64,000 bases of DNA from JAVKSL01 sp050744225 (lineage in GTDB: Bacteria; Actinomycetota; Acidimicrobiia; Acidimicrobiales; JAJPHD01), in contig JBOGGT010000076.1 of assembly GCA_050744225.1 (NCBI GenBank), positions 62,001-126,000 of the forward strand. Reading direction: 5' to 3'. Below, piece after piece: positions 15,645-23,143 of this stretch; position 1 is the stretch's first letter; each line of letters starts with the position of its first letter. The notes under the pieces were generated by a model. That model worked only from the letters and a program-made list of their open reading frames with translations, did no database searches and was not told the origin of the DNA. A program made the translations under genes and the position numbers.

Positions 15645-17081
15645 CTACCCTTGTCGGAGCGAGCCAAACTGGCCCCTGGTCGGCTCGGCACAACAAAACC
15701 ACGATTCGCTCAGGTGCGGCCTGGTAGCGCCAGTCCGGGCAGTGGCAACGGGCAGGGAGCGGCCCGCCGCGGCTCCCACCAGCTCGGCCACCCGCTCGAA
15801 GGTGTCGAAAGGATCCTCACCGATGGCAGCAGCGTGCTCGGCGATGGAGGCCAGATCGCCCTGCAGGGCGTCAATCGCGGGGTCCGGGTGGTGCCAGGTC
15901 CAGCCGAGCGCCTCGGAATCGTAACCCTCCAAGTGTGGAGCCAGGTCCGAGCGCCCCAGCAGCAGCGACCCCTGCGGCAGCAACAACCGGATGGAGTAGT
16001 GCACCGGGTCCACGCCTGCGACCAGGTCGTGCGCAGCCACGAAGGAGACCAGGTCCGCCACCTGGCCGGCGGTCGTCCAGGGGGTGAAAGGCAAGAAGGA
16101 CGGCCGGATCTCGATGCCGTGCCCCCGCAGCAGGTGGATCGCCCTGGCTGCGTCGGCGACGGTGTGCCCCTTGCCCAGGCGCACCAGGGTCGCCTCGTCC
16201 ACCGACTCCAGCGCCGAGACCACGAACAGGCACCCGGAGCGGGCCAGCTCCGCCCACACGGTGTCGTGGCGCAGGATATGGGTGACCTTCACCGTGGCGT
16301 CGAAAGTAACCTCGGGAAACGCGCCGTGGATCTCAGCGGCCACAGCCAGTGCGTGCGCCGGCCTGTTTAGGAAGTCTGGATCGCCGAAGGTCAGGTGACG
16401 TGCCCCACTTGCGACCAGCGCGCCCACATCCGCCATCAGCGTGGCCAGCTCGACCTTGCGGGTCCTGCCGTCGTAGACCACCGGCACCGGGCAGTGCCCG
16501 CAGCGATGCGAGCAGCCGTGTGTCGACTCCACGTAGCCGACCAGCCGGCGCTCGTCGCCCACCACGAGTCGGGCGTAGCGCTCCAGCGGGGGGAGCAGGT
16601 GCCGGGCGGGAACCCTGAAGGGCGACGGCCTCAGCTCGACCGACACCGCCCCCGCCGCCCCCGCCGCCCCCGCCGCCCCCGCCGCCCCCGCCGCACCGTC
16701 CCCTCCTGCGGCCAGGGCGTCTACCCAGGCGACCAGGGCGGGTTCGTACTCCCCGGCGATCACGCGGTCTGCGACCGAGCCGATCGTGAGGTCCTGGCTC
16801 ACCGGGGCGTACAGGCCGTACAGGCAGATCGGCAGTCCGGGTCGTTGCACCCGCATGGATCGCGCGGCGGGTATGGCCAGGCGCATGGCGGTGTGCATGG
16901 GCACCGAGAACCCCACTGCCTCCGCCCAGGCGAGCGTCTCGTCACCCCCGTCCACCCAGGGTTGGACCGCCAGGTCCCAGCAGCGCACCTGGTGACCGGC
17001 CCTGAGCAGGGCGGCGGCGGGGGAGGCGAGGTGCAGGGGCTGGTGCCCCAGTTCGTAGGTGGACACCAGCAGGACTCGCAC
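15645..17081 (-). CDS. CUAEP/CCAEP-tail radical SAM protein
   Basis: A 478-residue enzyme with a B12-binding-like Rossmann N-terminus (VRVLLVSTYELGHQPLHLAS) and a radical SAM core with the CxxxCxxC cluster motif in HGCSHRCGHCPVPVVYDG; the [4Fe-4S] cluster would cleave SAM. The extreme C-terminus reads ESWFCCAEPTRG, the diagnostic tail of the CUAEP/CCAEP radical SAM family, in which some members carry selenocysteine. Here both positions are TGT codons, so this is the all-cysteine form. Start GTG 17081 has TACCGT 6 nt upstream; the longer frame lies antisense to alaS. A Gly/Ala repeat (GAAGAAGAAG) separates the domains. The reaction is undescribed. An aldo/keto reductase follows. Confidence 0.88.
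   Translation of the reverse strand: MRVLLVSTYELGHQPLHLASPAAALLRAGHQVRCWDLAVQPWVDGGDETLAWAEAVGFSVPMHTAMRLAIPAARSMRVQRPGLPICLYGLYAPVSQDLTIGSVADRVIAGEYEPALVAWVDALAAGGDGAAGAAGAAGAAGAAGAVSVELRPSPFRVPARHLLPPLERYARLVVGDERRLVGYVESTHGCSHRCGHCPVPVVYDGRTRKVELATLMADVGALVASGARHLTFGDPDFLNRPAHALAVAAEIHGAFPEVTFDATVKVTHILRHDTVWAELARSGCLFVVSALESVDEATLVRLGKGHTVADAARAIHLLRGHGIEIRPSFLPFTPWTTAGQVADLVSFVAAHDLVAGVDPVHYSIRLLLPQGSLLLGRSDLAPHLEGYDSEALGWTWHHPDPAIDALQGDLASIAEHAAAIGEDPFDTFERVAELVGAAAGRSLPVATARTGATRPHLSESWFCCAEPTRGQFGSLRQG
16647..16695 (+). repeat. 9-bp tandem repeats in the radical SAM gene
   Basis: About five copies of gccgccccc encode the Gly-Ala-Ala linker on the minus strand. The repeat keeps frame and sits between the N-terminal and radical SAM domains. 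Confidence 0.9.
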
Positions 17082-17087
17082 GGACCC

Positions 17088-17093
17088 ACGGTA
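17088..17093 (-). promoter_or_regulatory. -10 element (TACCGT), leaderless, for the radical SAM gene
   Basis: Minus-strand TACCGT ends 6 nt before GTG 17081. It is divergent from alaS, with about 110 bp between the two start codons. Confidence 0.5.
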
Positions 17094-17193
17094 GCCGTCG
17101 CGCTTGTCCACCGAAAATGTGGATAAGCGCGACAGCTGGACCCGCCGCCGGGCCAGCAGCCGCACGGTCTCGGAGGTAGGCTGTGCGTTCGGG

Positions 17194-19803
17194 ATGGACG
17201 CCAACCGGCTGCGGGCCGCATTCACCAGCTTTTTCGAGGAGAGGGGGCACCTCGCCGTCCCGTCGGCGAGCCTGATCCCCCATGACCCGACCCTGCTGTT
17301 CACCGTGGCCGGCATGGTGCCCTTCAAGGGGTACTTCGCCGGGGACGAGGTCCCTCCCTCCCTCCGGCTGGTCTCGGTGCAGCGCTGCCTGCGGGTCAGC
17401 GGCCGGCACGACGACATCGAGGCCATAGGGCGCTCCAGCCGGCACCTGACCTTGCTGGAGATGCTGGGCAACTTCAGCTTCGGTGACTACTTCAAGTCGG
17501 ACGCGATCCCCTGGGCGTATGAGCTGGCCACGGAGGTGCTGGGACTGGACCCCGAGCGCATCTGGGTGACGGTCCACGACGGCGACTACGAGGCGGAGGC
17601 GATCTGGGCGGATGGCGTGGGGTTTGCCCCGGAGCGCATCCAGCACATGGGCGAGGACAACTTCTGGCGCATGGGCGAGACCGGGCCGTGCGGGCCGTCT
17701 TCGGAGCTCTTCTGGGACAGAGGTCCCGCTTATGGCCCTGACGGCGGGCCGGCCAAGGGCTCCGACGAGCGCTTCGTCGAATTCTGGAACCTGGTCTTCA
17801 CCCAGTACTACCAGCGCCCAGACGACACCCTGGTGGAGCTCCCCCGGAAAAACATCGACACCGGCGCCGGCCTCGAGCGGATCCTGTGCATCACCCAGGG
17901 GGTGGATTCGGTCTTCGACACCGACGTGATGGCGCCCCTGGTGGCTGCCGCCTCGGAGGTCACCAAACGCAAGTACCGGGAGGATGCGCCGACCGATGTC
18001 CGGCTGCGGATCCTGGCGGACCACGCCCGCTCGGCCAGCTTCTTGATCAGCGACGGGGTCTTCCCTTCCAACGAGGGCCGGGGATACGTGCTGCGCCGGA
18101 TAATCCGCCGTGCGGTTCGCCACGCCCACCAACTGGGAGTCAGCGCCCACGTCATGGCCCCACTGGCGGTGGCTGTGGCCGAGGTGATGGGGACGGCCTA
18201 TCCCGAGGTGGCCCGCCAGGCCGACTTCGTGCAGGGGATCCTGGATCGGGAGGAGGCCCGGTTCCGCCAGACCCTGCGCACCGGGCTGGCGATCCTGGAG
18301 GCGGAGCTGGGCGATCAGGGCGAGACCCTGTCCGGGGCCGTGGCCTTCCGCCTGCACGACACCCATGGGTTCCCGATCGAGGTGACCCGGGAGATCGCGG
18401 CGGAGCACGGGGTGGCGGTCGACCAGGACGGCTTTGCTGCAGAGATGGCCGCCCAGCGCGCCCGGGCGCGCGCTGCGGGGGTGGCTGGGGGCGCCGACCC
18501 GGACCGGAGCGCCCGCTACCGCGAGGTGCTGGACCAGTTTGGGACCACCGACTTTCGTGGGTACGAGGAGTGCGCGACCACCGGGCACATTCTTATGATC
18601 ATCGATGGTGGCACCGAGGGCCAGGTCGAGGTGTTCTTGGACCGGACCCCGTTCTATGCCGAAGGGGGTGGCCAGGTTGGCGACACAGGGGTGATCACCA
18701 CCGGCACGGGGAGCGCGCAGGTGCTGGACACCACATCGGCCCTGCCGGGCCTGACCCGCCACGTCGCGGTGGTCGCCGGGGAGCTGCGCCCCGGCCAGGA
18801 GGCTCGGGCGGAGGCTGACCAGTCGAGACGGGCGGCAATCCGGCGCAACCACACCGCCACCCACCTGTTGCAGTGGGCGCTGCGCCAGGTCCTGGGCGCG
18901 CACGTGGCCCAGCAGGGGTCGCTGGTGGCCCCTGACCGGTTGCGCTTCGACTTCAGCCACTTCGGGGGCCTCACCCCGGCGGAGATCGAGCGGGTGGAGG
19001 ACCTGGTCAATGCGGCAGTCCTGGCCAACGATGCGGTGGTGACCGAGGAGCTGTCCCGGGCGGAGGCGGACGCGGCCGGCGCGATCGCCTTCTTCGGGGA
19101 CCGCTACGGCGAGCGGGTGAGGGTGGTGCGTGCCGGGCCGTCGACGGAGCTGTGCGGGGGTACCCACGTTGGCTCGCTGGGAGCCATCGGGCTGGTCAAG
19201 GTGGTCTCGGAGGCCTCCATCGGGGCGAACACCCGCCGGATCGAGGCGCTCACCGGAAACGGATCCCTGGAGTGGTTGCGCGAGGAGGAGCGGCTGCTGG
19301 CGCGCGCCGCGCAGCTGCTGAGGGCTCCCTCGCCCGCCGAGGTTCCCGAGTGGGTGGAGCGCCTCGCCGAGCGCGCGAGGGCCGCATCCGACGAGGTGAA
19401 GGCCCTGCGTGCCCGTGCGACCGCGACCGAGGCCGCCGTGCTCGCGGGAGGGGCCGTGCCGGCGGGAGGGGCCGTGCCGGCGGGCTTGGTGGTGGTGCGG
19501 AGGGACGGGGTCAGCCGGGATGGCCTGCGGGACCTGGCGGTGGCGGTCCGGGACCACCCCGGGATCGACGCGGTGGTGTTGATCGGTTCCCCCGAAGGCC
19601 AGGGCGTTGCGCTGGTGGCCGCGGTGGCCAAGGGGTCGGGCCTCGTGGCTTCGGAGCTGATCGCAGGCGCGGCACGCGCTGTCGGGGGGGGCGGGGGACG
19701 GGACCCGGAGCTGGCCATCGCCGGCGGCCGGGACCCGGCACGCATCGACGAGGCGTTGGACATGGTCCGGGCAAAGCTCGGACTGGTTGGTAGCCGTAGT
19801 TGA
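17194..19803 (+). CDS. alaS: Alanine-tRNA ligase
   Basis: An 869-residue class II aminoacyl-tRNA synthetase that charges tRNA-Ala. Order seen: N-terminal motif MDANRLRAAFTSFFEERGH, class II core (FTVAGMVPFKGYF, LEMLGNFSFGDYF, MGETGPCGPSSE, GAGLERILC), editing domain with AEGGGQVGDTG and the metal/editing HTATHLLQ ... CGGTHV, then a C-Ala domain ending in GGRDPARIDEALDMVRAKL. Length is normal. Start ATG 17194 replaces a longer GTG form lacking family support. A short AVPAGG duplication lies in the C-terminal linker. It heads the alaS-ruvX-mltG-aroE operon. Confidence 0.98.
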   Translation: MDANRLRAAFTSFFEERGHLAVPSASLIPHDPTLLFTVAGMVPFKGYFAGDEVPPSLRLVSVQRCLRVSGRHDDIEAIGRSSRHLTLLEMLGNFSFGDYFKSDAIPWAYELATEVLGLDPERIWVTVHDGDYEAEAIWADGVGFAPERIQHMGEDNFWRMGETGPCGPSSELFWDRGPAYGPDGGPAKGSDERFVEFWNLVFTQYYQRPDDTLVELPRKNIDTGAGLERILCITQGVDSVFDTDVMAPLVAAASEVTKRKYREDAPTDVRLRILADHARSASFLISDGVFPSNEGRGYVLRRIIRRAVRHAHQLGVSAHVMAPLAVAVAEVMGTAYPEVARQADFVQGILDREEARFRQTLRTGLAILEAELGDQGETLSGAVAFRLHDTHGFPIEVTREIAAEHGVAVDQDGFAAEMAAQRARARAAGVAGGADPDRSARYREVLDQFGTTDFRGYEECATTGHILMIIDGGTEGQVEVFLDRTPFYAEGGGQVGDTGVITTGTGSAQVLDTTSALPGLTRHVAVVAGELRPGQEARAEADQSRRAAIRRNHTATHLLQWALRQVLGAHVAQQGSLVAPDRLRFDFSHFGGLTPAEIERVEDLVNAAVLANDAVVTEELSRAEADAAGAIAFFGDRYGERVRVVRAGPSTELCGGTHVGSLGAIGLVKVVSEASIGANTRRIEALTGNGSLEWLREEERLLARAAQLLRAPSPAEVPEWVERLAERARAASDEVKALRARATATEAAVLAGGAVPAGGAVPAGLVVVRRDGVSRDGLRDLAVAVRDHPGIDAVVLIGSPEGQGVALVAAVAKGSGLVASELIAGAARAVGGGGGRDPELAIAGGRDPARIDEALDMVRAKLGLVGSRS

Positions 19804-20288
19804 GGGCGCTCGGCCTGGACCTCGGCGCGGCCCGCATCGGGGTGGCGCTCAGCGACAGCGGGGGGAGCATGGCGATGGCGCGAGACGCCATCTTGCGTTC
19901 GACCGGCCCGGCGGATCGGCTGGTGGATCGCCAGGCCATCGCCGAGCTGGTGAGCTCGACCGGGGCCGGGGTGGTGGTGGTGGGCCTTCCGCTTTCGCTG
20001 GACGGACGCATGGGGCCTGCCGCGCGGGCGGTGGCCGCTGAGGTGGACGCCCTGCGGGCCGCGCTGGCTGTGCCGGTGGAGGTGGCCGACGAGCGGTTCT
20101 CGACCGTGACGGCGCGCCGGGCGTTGAGCGCTGCGGGACGCCCGGCGCGGCGCCAGCGGGGGGTGATCGACAGCGCTGCGGCCGCGGTCATACTCCAGTC
20201 CTGGCTCGACTGCCGCCGCCGGGCCGGACCCGGCGACCAGCCCGGCAGCCCGGTGGACGCACTGCCCGGCGGCGAGGCCTGCGGGTGA
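19800..20288 (+). CDS. ruvX: Putative Holliday junction resolvase / pre-16S rRNA nuclease
   Basis: A 162-residue YqgF/RuvX-family RNase H-fold nuclease, implicated in 16S rRNA maturation and in junction resolution. Motifs: ALGLDLGAARIGVALSDSGG with the catalytic Asp, VVVGLPLSLDGRMG, and VEVADERFSTVTARRAL; the final catalytic Asp lies in GVIDSAAAAVIL. Start TTG 19800 overlaps the alaS stop (TTGA), as is usual for alaS-ruvX pairs. A Gly/Pro-rich tail follows the domain. Confidence 0.95.
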   Translation: MRALGLDLGAARIGVALSDSGGSMAMARDAILRSTGPADRLVDRQAIAELVSSTGAGVVVVGLPLSLDGRMGPAARAVAAEVDALRAALAVPVEVADERFSTVTARRALSAAGRPARRQRGVIDSAAAAVILQSWLDCRRRAGPGDQPGSPVDALPGGEACG

Positions 20289-21325
20289 GCGGACGCCCGC
20301 GGCATCGCCGTACCGGCTTGCTTATCGGACTGGTCACCCTCGCCGTGGTGGTCCTGGTGGCGGGCATCGGGTGGGCCGTGCTTCGCGGTCAGTCAGGCGG
20401 TTCGCCGGGGGGGGCTCCGGTCACCGTCAAGGTGTCCGCCGGTGAGGGTCTTTCGGCCCTCGCCCCGACCTTGGCCTCCGACGGGGTTGTCTCCAGCTCG
20501 CTCTCCTTCAAGCTCTACCTGCGGGGCAAGTCGAATCTCTCCGTCCAGGCCGGCACCTACGTCCTGCGTCGCCACGAGGCCTACTCCTCCATTCTGGCTA
20601 CCCTCGCGAAGGGTCCACAGCTGGTCACCCTGGTCATCCCGGAGGGGTTCTCCCTTGCCCAGATTGCAGCCAGGGTGGGGACGATCCCGGGGCACAGCGC
20701 GGCTGGATTCCTGGCGGAGGCGATGAGCGGGCAGGTCACCTCGCCGTACGGGCCTTCGGGGACCGACGACCTGGAGGGCCTGCTGTTCCCGGCGACCTAC
20801 ACCGTCGCCCCTGGTGCCACCGACGAGAAGATCCTGCAGATGATGGTCGACGCCTTCGACACCCGTGCTTCTTCTGCCGGTATCACCCAGGCCGCGGCCA
20901 AGCTGGGGATCAGCCCGTACGAGGCGGTCATCGTGGCCTCCCTGGTGATCAAGGAGGCCAAGCTGCCCGCGGACATGGGAAAGGTGGCCCGAGTGGTCTA
21001 CAACCGCCTGGCGGACGGGATGCCCTTGCAGATCGACGAGACCGTCATCTACGCCGCCGGCGGCGATCCGAACGCGCTCTCTGGGAAGAGCCCTGCGGAG
21101 GTGGAGCCGAACTCGCCTTACAACACCTACAACGTCAAGGGCCTGCCCCCCACCCCCATTGCCTCACCGGGGATGGCGGCCTTGGACGCGGCCCTGAGCC
21201 CGACCCCGGGGAACTGGCTGTATTACGTGGTCGTCTCGCCGGACGGTGCTGAGGCGTTCTGCGCGACTTATGCCTGCCAGCAGGCCAACGTGGCCAAGGC
21301 TACGTCTCAGGGCCTCCTCAACTGA
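20285..21325 (+). CDS. mltG: Endolytic murein transglycosylase MltG
   Basis: A 346-residue peptidoglycan transglycosylase that cuts nascent glycan strands in the periplasmic space. An arginine-rich cytoplasmic N-terminus precedes one membrane helix (residues about 11-33), then a LysM-like segment (VKVSAGEGLSALAPTL) and the YceG catalytic domain: EGFSLAQIAARV, LEGLLFPATYTV, VASLVIKEAKLP with the conserved catalytic Glu, VVYNRLADGMPLQIDETVIY, YNTYNVKGLPPTPIASPG. Start GTG overlaps the ruvX stop (GTGA). The stop TGA overlaps a CTG that appears to start aroE. Confidence 0.96.
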   Translation: MSGRPRHRRTGLLIGLVTLAVVVLVAGIGWAVLRGQSGGSPGGAPVTVKVSAGEGLSALAPTLASDGVVSSSLSFKLYLRGKSNLSVQAGTYVLRRHEAYSSILATLAKGPQLVTLVIPEGFSLAQIAARVGTIPGHSAAGFLAEAMSGQVTSPYGPSGTDDLEGLLFPATYTVAPGATDEKILQMMVDAFDTRASSAGITQAAAKLGISPYEAVIVASLVIKEAKLPADMGKVARVVYNRLADGMPLQIDETVIYAAGGDPNALSGKSPAEVEPNSPYNTYNVKGLPPTPIASPGMAALDAALSPTPGNWLYYVVVSPDGAEAFCATYACQQANVAKATSQGLLN

Positions 21326-22230
21326 GCGCGTCTCGGCTGGCAGGCGTTCGGCCGGCGGGTGCGTGGCCCACGGGCGCCACCCGCCTGGTCGGCGTCATCG
21401 GGGACCCGGTCAGGCACTCGCTCTCACCGGTGCTGCACAACGCGGCCTTTGCCGCTTTGGGGATGGACTGGGCCTACGTGGCGCTCCCGGTGGTCGCCTC
21501 CGAGGTTGGCCCGGCGCTGCGGGCGGTGGTGGCGCTGGGCCTGGAAGGGCTCAACGTGACCATGCCTCACAAGGCTTCGGTGGCTGTCCACCTCGACCGT
21601 CTCAGCCCGACCGCCGCTGCGTTGGGGGCGGTGAACACGGTGGTTCGCCTGGGGGGCGAGCTGGTGGGTGAGAGCACCGACGGGTCGGGCTTCTTGGATG
21701 CGTTGCGCCTGGACGAGGGGTTCGACCCCTCCGGGCGCCGTTGCTGGGTTCAGGGTGGCGGGGGAGCGGCCAGGGCAGTGGTTCTCGCGCTGGCCGGTGC
21801 GGGGGCGGCGTCGGTGGTGGTGGCGAACCGCAGCGCGGAGCGGGCCGCCGCCGCCGCGGCTCTCGCCGGGCGGATCGGCAGGGTGGGAGGGCTGGAGGAG
21901 GCCGGCGACGCTGACCTGGTGGTGAATGCCACCCCCGTGGGCATGTCCGGTCGGGCCGGGTCCGGGGTGGCCGGGTCCGGCGGGGGGCTAGGCGAGCTGC
22001 CCCTGCGGGTCGAGCTGCTCGGTCCGGGACAGCTGGTGATTGACCTGGTATACCACCCCCTGCGGACGGCGCTGGTCGAGGCCGCCCTCAGCCGGGGAGC
22101 AAGGGCCAGCGGGGGCCTGGGGATGCTGGTGCATCAGGCAGCTCACTCCTTCAGGTTGTGGACCGGGGCGAAGGCGCCCCTGGAAGCGATGCGTGCAGCG
22201 GTTGCAGGCGTGGTCGATCCCGGGCCGTGA
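21322..22230 (+). CDS. aroE: Shikimate dehydrogenase, apparent CTG start
   Basis: NADP-dependent reduction of 3-dehydroshikimate in aromatic amino acid synthesis. The shikimate-binding motif GDPVRHSLSPVLHNAAF lies at 21397-21450, followed by LNVTMPHKASVA (catalytic Lys), NTVVRLGGELVGESTDG, the nucleotide site VQGGGGAARAVVLAL, NATPVGM and a C-terminal GMLVHQAAHSF. No ATG, GTG or TTG occurs in this frame between the stop at 21250 and GTG 21430, and starting at 21430 would remove the SLSP serines. CTG 21322 overlaps the mltG stop as CTGA, exactly like the other coupled starts here, giving 302 residues. The enzyme call is secure; the start is inferred. Confidence 0.92.
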   Translation: MSASRLAGVRPAGAWPTGATRLVGVIGDPVRHSLSPVLHNAAFAALGMDWAYVALPVVASEVGPALRAVVALGLEGLNVTMPHKASVAVHLDRLSPTAAALGAVNTVVRLGGELVGESTDGSGFLDALRLDEGFDPSGRRCWVQGGGGAARAVVLALAGAGAASVVVANRSAERAAAAAALAGRIGRVGGLEEAGDADLVVNATPVGMSGRAGSGVAGSGGGLGELPLRVELLGPGQLVIDLVYHPLRTALVEAALSRGARASGGLGMLVHQAAHSFRLWTGAKAPLEAMRAAVAGVVDPGP

Positions 22231-22234
22231 CGTA

Positions 22235-23104
22235 CTACTTCCAGACCGCGACCGGGGTGCCGTTGACCGAGTAAGTGTAGCCCCCGGTGCGTTTGGCTTC
22301 GTTGGGGTCGCTGGACAGGCGGCTGTAGTCGATCCCAAAGGTGTACTCGTGCGCAGTCGCGAGCCGCTTCCCGGTCGGGTCGGGGCTTTGCACGATGCCC
22401 CGGTCGACGAAGGCGCCGTCGGCGAAGCTGAACTGGTCCGGGTGGAGCACGTACCCGTCGGGGCCTGCGATGACCATCCAGGCGATGATCGCCCCACCGG
22501 TCTGGTCGCCCTGGGTGTCCAGCTCCCCGATCCGGGTCCCGTCCGGCGCGGTGTACCAGGAGACCTCGTCTGGGTCCGGGTTGTCGGTGGAGCTCAGCAT
22601 CTGCACAGCCGGGGTGGTCCCCTTGACCGCGTCGAGGCGGGCGGTGCTCTCGTCAAGCAGGCAGCCGGCTATGGAGATGCCGTCGATGGTCCCGCCGGTG
22701 TGAAAGGCAAGCCTGCACACCGGGGCCCGTGCTGCCAACCAGGCACTGTCGCCCGAAAGGATCGCCGCTCGCCCCGCCGGGGTGGCTCTGGCGAACCTGG
22801 CCGCCTGCACTTCGTCGATCTTGGCATCGGTGTTGTCTGTCTGGATGGCCATGCAATTCTCGATGCCAAAGGTTGTCTCTGGCGAGGTGCAACTGGCCGG
22901 CACCGCTTCGGAGGTGGCGGCGCGCCCAGATTCGGGGCCTTCGGTCTCGATGATGGGCACGAACTTCGAGGCTGACGTTGTCGTGGAGGTCGCGACTGAT
23001 CCTCTGGTGGTGCTGGTAACAGGTGGAGGCAAAGAGGTGTTGCATGCCGCCTGGGCAAGTGGTATCCCCAGAGCGAGGGCGAGCAGGGCCGGTCTTGGGC
23101 GCAT
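22235..23104 (-). CDS. Lipoprotein with LprI/DUF1311-type domain
   Basis: A 289-residue secreted lipoprotein: MRPRPALLALALGIPLAQAAC gives a signal peptide and lipobox (QAAC), then a Thr/Ser-rich linker. The central part has the cysteine pattern and spacing of LprI-type lysozyme-inhibitor domains (ENCMAIQTD, AARAPVCRLAF, SIAGCLLDESTARL). The C-terminal 100 residues (from EVSWYTAPDGTRIG to NGTPVAVWK) have no family I recognise. Start ATG 23104 is the only one giving a signal peptide; the frame upstream is antisense to the flavin oxidase. In LprI the domain blocks host lysozyme; here the role is unknown. Confidence 0.75.
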   Translation of the reverse strand: MRPRPALLALALGIPLAQAACNTSLPPPVTSTTRGSVATSTTTSASKFVPIIETEGPESGRAATSEAVPASCTSPETTFGIENCMAIQTDNTDAKIDEVQAARFARATPAGRAAILSGDSAWLAARAPVCRLAFHTGGTIDGISIAGCLLDESTARLDAVKGTTPAVQMLSSTDNPDPDEVSWYTAPDGTRIGELDTQGDQTGGAIIAWMVIAGPDGYVLHPDQFSFADGAFVDRGIVQSPDPTGKRLATAHEYTFGIDYSRLSSDPNEAKRTGGYTYSVNGTPVAVWK

Positions 23105-23131
23105 CGACCCATCCTGCCATACTGGCCAGGC

Positions 23132-23137
23132 TACGGT
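23132..23137 (+). promoter_or_regulatory. -10 element (TACGGT), leaderless, for the flavin oxidase gene
   Basis: TACGGT ends 6 nt before GTG 23144; there is no Shine-Dalgarno. It is divergent from the lipoprotein gene, 27 bp from that start. Confidence 0.5.
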
Positions 23138-23143
23138 AGGCGG

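Noticed and set aside
15645..15710. Selenocysteine in the CCAEP tail
   Set aside because: Both positions are TGT cysteine codons; no TGA is in frame before the stop.
17082..17471. N-terminal extension of the radical SAM frame
   Set aside because: It lies antisense to alaS, has no family similarity, and GTG 17081 has both the family N-terminus and a -10 hexamer.
16942..19557. 871-codon minus-strand open frame
   Set aside because: It is the complement of alaS in GC-rich DNA; composition is Arg/Gly/His-rich with no domain.
21430..21432. GTG as start of aroE
   Set aside because: It would delete the shikimate-binding serines of the SLSP motif.
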